Positions 53,578-64,000 of a stretch of DNA of 64,000 nucleotides are shown one piece after another. The translations under genes and the position numbers were made by a program. The notes under the pieces are model-generated. The model was not told where the DNA came from. It did not search any database and saw nothing but the letters and a program-made list of their open reading frames with translations. Within the stretch, counting starts at the first letter, position 1; the number at the start of each line of letters is the position of its first letter. Source of the stretch: Strix aluco (Eukaryota > Chordata > Aves > Strigiformes > Strigidae); NCBI RefSeq assembly GCF_031877795.1, contig NC_133932.1, positions 80,787,437-80,851,436 of the forward strand, given 5' to 3'.

Positions 53578-56500
53578 TCAGATTAGGCTGAAATGTTAAA
53601 ATCGATCAGTAGAAAAGCAGTTTTAATGTTTAATGAGATTTTTTTCAACCCAACCCTATTTCTGTCTAAAACCAATTTTATTCTAAACTTGACTTGCATT
53701 CAAATATCACCCCTATCAATTCACATATAACTGTGTTAAATACTAATCTAGAAATACAGCATCAAAACCAGAGCTAACAATTTGCATGCTTTCAAGCAAT
53801 GTTCATATGCCTGGAGTCATGAAAGTTTAACAAGCAAGTATAAATGTCAATTGATACCCAAATCAAGACATCTGACCTACTTAAACAACACCCTTTCTTT
53901 GAATTTGATAAATGTAACAAAATTGCTAGTGAAAATTAAATGATATTGCTCACCAACAAAACAAAGTATCCTAGGAGGAGTCGGTATGTAAATGTCCATC
54001 AATTTATGTAGTTTGACATCCCTGAACATCTGAATGCAAATTCTTCACTTGTAAATTTGTGTTCAGATTAGGTAAAAGTTGAAAAGAAGCTTCAGAATAT
54101 TTTGGAGATGCAAGTCCTCCTTTCTCCCTCCTCAAGTACACACACATATTCACAAATAATTTACAAAATATTCTTGCAGCCTCAAACTCAACTAATAGCT
54201 CAAAGATGAAACCTGAACTCCTCCAACTTCTCTTTGGGCAGACTTTTAAGAGTGATTATCACACTGTAGCTCTTACAAGCAGACTAAGGTTGACCAACTT
54301 CTTAAAATTAGTCTGTGTAATCTAAAGACTGAAAGAGTTAATCTGTAGTTATGTTACATGCATATAATGTAATCTACACGTAGCCAGTGTGAAAGTAAAT
54401 CAAATGAAGCCCAGAATGTTAAACTAAAATAAAAGGAAAAAAAAAAAATCCAACACCAAACCTCAAAACAATTGGTTACAGAACTGATACAAATTATTTC
54501 CTGATGTTGTTACCTGTTCAGTTAATCTCGCCATAGAAAATCCACAAATTCTTTGCCATCAGCCTTGCTGGCTCATCAGCATGGCAGACAATAACAAAAC
54601 AGAAAATGTATGCTATAGTTACAAGGAAGAAACAGAATTTTGTCACAATTGAATGAATGAGCCAAAATGTAGTCTGTAAGTTCTAAATATACACTAGATT
54701 GAAAAAAGAGTAATCAGAATTTATGTCAGATGATCAAGAGCATACACCCAGCAAAGCATCTTTAGAATAGAGAATAAAAGCTAAAGGTGGGATCTGATAA
54801 AACCTGAAAAAAATAAAAAATAAGTGGACCAAAACTGTTGCTACATCATCTGTCTGAAAAGAGAAGCATTAAGTGCTACCAAAGGCACAGAGATCTGGGG
54901 AAGTGAGATAGAAAATCCAGTGAGCTAAAAATGAAAAGACAATTCAGGCCAGAGAAGAAAATGGTCATAAGGACACTGGTGACTCAAAGACAGACATGAC
55001 GTTTGGCACACGGGAGGAGGAGAGCCAGACAGGAAGTTAGAAATTAGTTTAGTTAGAAATGTTTATCATCAGGAAACACAAATTTGCCAAAAAGGATTTT
55101 TTTTCTGGAATGCACTAGTTTTGATGAAACATTCATTTTGAAAGATTTTTCAGGCCCAGGATGATACTTTGAGGTGAGGAGTAAGGAGCAAGGGGAGGAG
55201 AAAGAGCACAGCCCACCTGTAACCTGGTGTTTGGGGTATTTAGTGGAATGTGGGAGACCTCTACAAAACCTTGGCTGAATGACTGGAGTTCAGGCTTTCT
55301 CCAAAGCCCCCGTGAGTGAAGTCTTCAGGCTTGAGAAGAAAACTCACTAGATGCATAGTGGAATTGAGTTCTTTTTGTTAGAGATGTGAAGGACTTTTGT
55401 GCCTAAATAATGTATATTTTTAGGAAAAAAGGACTGCTGACACACAGAAATCTGTTTTAGGTACTAAACTCTTGCTCATACACTGAAAGATACAGAATTC
55501 ACCAGTGTACCTGGAAACTAAGAAGAGAGAGAAAAACCTTGCAGCAGATTACAGAAGCACCACTGACTTGTGAAGCAATATTTGGGCCTTTGCTATGGCT
55601 GGTTGGATGGTTATAATGGATGGTTATAATTAGATTGCACAGAAAATTCACAGTCAGTATGATGAAAGGAAGAGCTGGACAGCAGTGAGGAGCACCAGCT
55701 ATCCCTCACGTGATTTTACTGTTACTCCCCCATGGTCATATATCTTCTGTGTTTCACTGTGAAGTCAGTGCTCCCCTCACTCATTCCTCAGTTGTGTCTC
55801 TAACCATCTTGGAAGAACAAACTCCACCACTGACAGGGACAACTTGCATGCCCAGGAGGCTCCTTGCTTCAGGTGATCTGCATGGGAGCTCAGCAGAGCC
55901 CTGAAGAGATATAAAAGCAGCTCCAGAACTTGAGAGCAGCAGAACTGTCTAAACGGCTAGCCTCTCACTTTGAAGGAGGTAAATTTCTTTCCCACTTCCC
56001 CAACACTTGGAACTGAAAGCCATATACTTTGTATTTTTTTCAAGGAAGGAAATCATACTGATTTTTGTTTGAGAGGAAGTAGATTTGTCTTCCCTGGAAA
56101 TTTGGCTTTAAATGTCTTCAGAAATACTGACAGATGGTACCCACTATAACTAAGATAAACAGTTTCCATTATAGTCAAAATCCTTAATGTCAAAGCCCTC
56201 ATTTGCCTTGTCACAGGGACAGGATATCACACAGGTGAAATGCATAGGTTTGTTATATAATCACATATGATGCACAATCAGAATTGTAAACTATGTAGTC
56301 ACTTTAGTAGAAAAAGTAGTAAGTACTGTAAGTGAACAATTCAAGTTACGTTGGCAAATTACCCTTAAGTGATTGTTTGGTTATATTGGTCAGCAGATTT
56401 GAATAAGATAGACTGTTGGAAAATGTTCTGACTGAATTAATTTGAGACCATCTCTTTTGCCTGATGCTAGAATTTTATTTTAAAAATCAGTTTCAAAGTC

Positions 56501-59500
56501 CTTGGTCCTCCATTAGGTCCTATGCTGTTTAACAGATGAGAAAATGGTTACTATCATATTGTATATCTTTTGAGTACCTTATTATCATAGTACTCTAGTC
56601 TTTATCATTGTTTTATCCAAAAAGGGTCATAATCACACATGTTAATATGATCCTCACAGTCCATGTGAGTAGCTGTTATGGAAACTTTTCTCTGTTCAAT
56701 GCATCACCTGCCCTAATTTTCTTGGAAGTAGGCATTGCGGTGACTATTGTGTTTTGATGACATAATCTCAGCCCCAGGTAAGAGCCTTTGACTGTTGAAT
56801 TGCCCTTTGAAATGATGGTTTTTGCAATTCTATGTAATATTCCACTGTTGTTAACTCTATTCATTCTCATCTAGCAGGGCTGAATATTTATGAGTTAATA
56901 TAGTAATATAGTAAATAAAGCTTTGTGGCCTTTGAAATGTGGATTTCTTCTTCATATCTGAAGTCTGTCCAGACATTTGTTTCTGTAATGAAATCTGTAG
57001 AAACCTGATTTTCCCAGCAGAATAATTCTAAAATTTTCTGTATTCAGTCTTAATGGATTATCTTTGAAAGTAAATTAAAAACAAAAAACACAACTTGCAT
57101 CAGTGCTGTAATTTATTTTTCATGTTAAAATAATAAAAGTTTATGTGAATAAGTATAGTTACATTTGATAATGATTCAGAGTTGGTTAGTAAACTGAAAG
57201 CAACTGCTGCCTGCTGAGATGCTGTATGCGCAGTCCACCTTACAGGAACAGCTCTAGCTCACAGCCATTTTGCATGGAAGCAGCTCACACTGGATCACAC
57301 ATCTGTGGGAATTGTCCTTCCTAAAAATCCCACAGAATTGGGGTGATTTGTATGGCCGAGACTCAGATTTTGGGAGCTTTCCATGGATAGAGCTCTGTTA
57401 TGCCTCTTAGGGAATTGGGATAGATCAGCCCTTACCAGAACGCCAAGGTACAGGTTCCTCTGCTCTTTAGCAGAAAATCTCTACCCTCTTTTTGCAATTC
57501 TTTCTGACTGTCTTTTTTGAAATGCCTAAGTTTAGCCAGAGTTCGGGTAGTCTGCACTGCAGTTACAGTAGTGTGTACTGATTCATCAATAGAAAAATCT
57601 GCAGTACACTGAACACTAAAAATTTGGGGATGATGTAAAAGCAATTTAATTAATATTAAAACAGAAAACCTCACAGGCGTCTAAAGCACTGGTTATGTTA
57701 TTAATGGCGTCTAGTTTTTAATAGCTTCCACTTTAAAAGAACATAAAATATCAAGAACTTCTGGATTGCACAGCATAAAAGATTTACACAATCAGTGGAT
57801 TTTTCCTTAGAACTTAGGTCCTCTTTCTTGAACAGGTAATTGTCTTCTTTATAATTTCTTACTTTACTGGCCACTAACGGAAGAGAAATATTTAAATTGT
57901 GGCACACGAAAAAATTACCTTAGAAGGTTATTGGGTGTAAAGGATGTGCAAATAGAAACATTGGAAATTATGTAGATTCTCACATTTATGAACACGAATG
58001 ATCTTTCTTTTCTTTCCTTCATTCCCAATTTCATTTGCTCTGTAGATTTAATAGCTCTCTTAATCTCAGAAAAATGCAATGTATGAAGAGAATATTCAAC
58101 CTTTAGGGGCTATTAAAGAAATGTATGCCTAATAGCCTAATACCTCACACAAAGGCATCTCCATCTCCTGACAAGATATCACCATGCATAGTAGGAAAAT
58201 AAGAGGAAAAATAATATGGAAGACATAAATTTCTGGCAGAACTCCCACAAGACAATCACATTTCATCAAAGTTTAGTCTGGTTTGTTGTTTCACCGGCAG
58301 TTTGTAAAATCCAGTCCAAGCAGAGCAGGGCCCCTCCTGCAAGCTCCCTGAGTGACAACAGCCTTCAGCAAAACCCTAGTTCTTAGGCATCCCTCTTACT
58401 CCTTGCCCATGGGCCCATAGAGGTCTACAAACAGCTGAGAGCACCCTGGACACCCAGTTTGGCTGCATCAGCTGAAAACAGTCATCAGATCACCTAAATG
58501 CGGGTCAAGGCTAACACAAAGACCCTAGGAGTCCATCAGCTACTTAACCAGCAGTGTGGAGCAGGTACAACAGAGGACTTGCCTCAGAGGGCTTGGACTA
58601 TGTTACCTGTCAATAAGCTTCCAGACATATCAGATGGAAATAGTGTCAGTTACCACTGAATAAACACACAATGGGATTAATCAAAATGACACTCAACTTG
58701 TCCTGAAACAAACTTGATGAGGAGGAGAAGCATAGAAGGTGTGTGTGTATGGGTAGAAAGAGATGGACCAGAGGAGAGTTGTATAGGGCTCTCCTTGTAG
58801 AAAGCTGTATGTGCAAGTTCAGGAAAAAAATGAAAAGAAAAGATCCTCTGCTTGGTACCTGCTGTACCAGGGCCAATGAAAAGCCTGTGAGAATTGACTT
58901 AAACTCTGCTGTTTGACTTCCTGAAGACATTAAATGCTGAATCACAAGATCCACTCTAGAGGGAACCATCAGAGAAGCAGGAAGCACTGCTATAGCCTGT
59001 GTAAGACATGTGTGATCTGAACACCTAGCCAGCAACTCCTGCATGCTGGGCTTGGCCCAGAAGAATAGATCATTATACTTTGAAGTAAACACACAAATGC
59101 AAAAAAAAGAATGGAATACAAGTGGCTCAAAACTTATGCTTCTTGTTATTAGACATACTATATAGATAGTTTGTAAATATTTTTCGGTAAAAGTGCTTAA
59201 ATATACTTTATCTTACTGTGCTGTGTGTTTTCTACTTTAATTTCATGCCTAAATCAATAGCTAATTATAATTTGACAAGAAAAAGAGATTGCAATGGATA
59301 TGATCTACCTGCTCTGCTGTTAAATTGTAATGTGGTTGGCTGGCTTTACAGTGTTACCACAATTTGTCTATACCATTTCCAGAGTCACTGTAAGAATCAG
59401 GAAATAAATTTCTAGCGGATCATTTCAACACCACGCAGAATAGTCCCAGAAGCCCTTTGTCTGTGGCTGATGGAAGAGGGAAGGTTTTGATGTCTAATTG

Positions 59501-59701
59501 TTGACACTCATTTATCCAGGGTTTAAACAGCTTCCAACCTGGGTCTTACGACCAGATACAAATTAGGGAAACTCTATCCAGGACCATGGTCATTCAGGCA
59601 GTGATTATTAAAGCAATGTATCCTTAAAGAATCTGAGAGTACAATTGCCATCACAAATAGCATCCATGTCCTTCTCTAGGCCTATCACACAAACTCGCAT
59701 G

Positions 59702-59715
59702 CCCCCCCCCCCCCC
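59702..59715. repeat. Homopolymer C14
   Basis: Fourteen consecutive C residues, so G14 on the minus strand. If GPC6 is transcribed this far, its RNA would carry the G run. Long C/G runs are prone to sequencing error and length change. Confidence 0.9.
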
Positions 59716-61130
59716 AATACATACACATGAGAGAGGTTTTCTCCCCCACCCTGCAAATCTGTTAAGAAATGGACAACTGGATATGTAAAAAATTATCTTC
59801 TTTGATTTTCGTGCTCACCAGTCATCAAAGGGTTACTTTTCAGAGCAGCACAAAAAAAGAAGAGCTGGTTGACCAAACATTTTTTTTCTTACAAAGAAGT
59901 GTCAACCCTGAGCTTGTAATTAAGAAGTTAAAATCTGTGATTTATATATATTTATATATATAAAAATAGATGATCATACTAAGACTAAAAAAGTGAAAGA
60001 AATCTCCATGTCAGTACTATATATTTGTCTGTTCTGAAATTTTGCAGAAGAAATCCTTGTGACACTGAAATTAACTGATATGAAAGATGTAGTTAGGTGT
60101 GAAACACACTATTGATCCGGTCGCTGTTAGTCCATTAGAGAATTGCCGTCTTGGTAGGATAACGAACATAGTAGCAGAAAGTCCTAATCGATGTCAGAAC
60201 AGTGAAAAAAGGAAAGAGATTATATCACAAGAGATTATTTTCTGTCCAAACCCTTGAAGGGAGATTTGTCAAGAATGTTGTTTAGCATTACCACCATGGC
60301 TGATGGTGAACTAAGTGGAAATCTGTGCCAATTATATAACATGGATAAATACTAAAAGAAGCTAGGTGAAATCGTGCTACTACTCATTTTTTTACTGGGC
60401 ATTAAGATTTAAATCCTAAACAATTGTAACATGATATTCTGAAGCTAGTGGACTTACTATCATACTAAAAGATAAACTTATTTTTCAGCTTCTCTACCTT
60501 CATACCAATCTGATGTGGTTGGCAGATGAAGTGCAAGACATTCACCGTTGAGATATACTTTTGTGTTGGAAAAAAATTCCAGACTTGCTCCCTATAGCAA
60601 TGATCATTCTGATGACCTGAATCCTCCTACAGAAGTTCCTAAAGGAAACCTGGCTGTTAGTGAAGAACGGTTGCATTTTTTTGTTCCTTTCTTGTCTTTT
60701 TTTGTTTCGTTGATATTCTGTTGAAATGCAGCAGCCTTAAGTCAGGCCTGATTCAGAAAGAAAACTGTTTTCTTGGTTTCTTCCCCCCTCTTTTTTCTTG
60801 TTAGGGAAAGACACACACTGTAAGATCCTTTTTTACTTTTGCAGCATAAAAGGAAATGAAGCTCAGAAAGTCTCCTGTAATAAAGGTTTGAGAAAGAATT
60901 CTCTCAAGAGTGGATATCGTCTTCAGAGATATCTGAAAAAAGCAGGAAGCAGTTCAGTCTGGCACCTGGTACTCTTTGGGAAAACAAAAAAGGGAAGCAG
61001 GTTGCAGTACTGCTCTCTTCTTGTAGAAAACTGCAAGTGTTTGTGGCATGGTCCATTGTCCAAGAGTATAAGAAAAGAAGGAAGTTGGCTGTTTCTGTAG
61101 CTAAAACAGTTTCTCCTATGAGATCCAGGA

Positions 61131-64000
<2,870 letters not shown>

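Larger units (their letters stand above)
51041..61130. other. Intergenic DNA and probable GPC6 3' UTR (minus strand)
   Basis: No exon is recognisable. The end nearest 61130 must contain the GPC6 3' UTR, read leftward. The nearest minus-strand AATAAA I found is at 57117-57112, about 4 kb after the stop; this is only a candidate for the transcript end. The stretch also contains a T19 run followed by GTGTGTGTG (53550-53577), a C14 run (59702-59715) and AT dinucleotide repeats (about 53370-53382 and 59942-59962). Confidence 0.5.

Noticed and set aside
58646-59092. 148-codon minus-strand open frame
   Set aside because: Low-complexity serine/phenylalanine-rich tail and no homology I recognise; it may lie in the GPC6 3' flank.

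Overview
The window is vertebrate, almost certainly avian, nuclear DNA. Genes are split into exons by GT-AG introns, and intergenic and intronic spacers are long. The repeats are typically avian: a CR1 LINE fragment whose 3' end carries the ATTCTATG tail, and LTRs that open with TGTCCTGGTTT, a form common in bird ERVs. No species can be named from this.

Layout, left to right. (1) At 1-5346 lies the 5' part of an old ERV-L-like (class III) endogenous retrovirus on the minus strand, with an LTR, a tRNA-Ser-type primer-binding site, and gag, protease, RT, RNase H and integrase regions. It runs off the left edge. (2) After a featureless spacer comes a tRNA-Phe(GAA) gene at 9454-9526. A CpG-dense block follows it at 9540-9821, then a minus-strand LTR fossil at 9822-10349 with a little internal sequence beyond. 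(3) A 5'-truncated CR1 LINE lies at about 12650-13525. (4) DCT (dopachrome tautomerase, TYRP2) is on the plus strand at 19566-37105. It has 8 coding exons that join in frame to 522 codons, with a TATA box and an MITF-type M-box upstream. A solo LTR with perfect 5-bp target duplications sits in intron 7. (5) Two more LTRs lie downstream of DCT, at about 38369-38720 and 40142-40840. (6) A gene-poor stretch of about 20 kb follows. (7) The last two coding exons of GPC6 (glypican-6) are on the minus strand at 61131-61333 and 61769-61944; the rest of GPC6 lies beyond the right edge.

DCT and GPC6 are convergent (tail to tail). As I recall, mammals have the same arrangement (human chromosome 13q), which supports DCT over its paralogues TYRP1 and TYR. 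DCT acts in melanosomes in eumelanin synthesis. GPC6 is a GPI-anchored heparan-sulfate proteoglycan. They are neighbours by conserved synteny, not by shared pathway.

I found no convincing new system. The points most worth a second look are an in-frame, well-placed upstream AUG in the DCT leader, the CpG-dense block beside the tRNA gene, and the LTR insertions in and around DCT.
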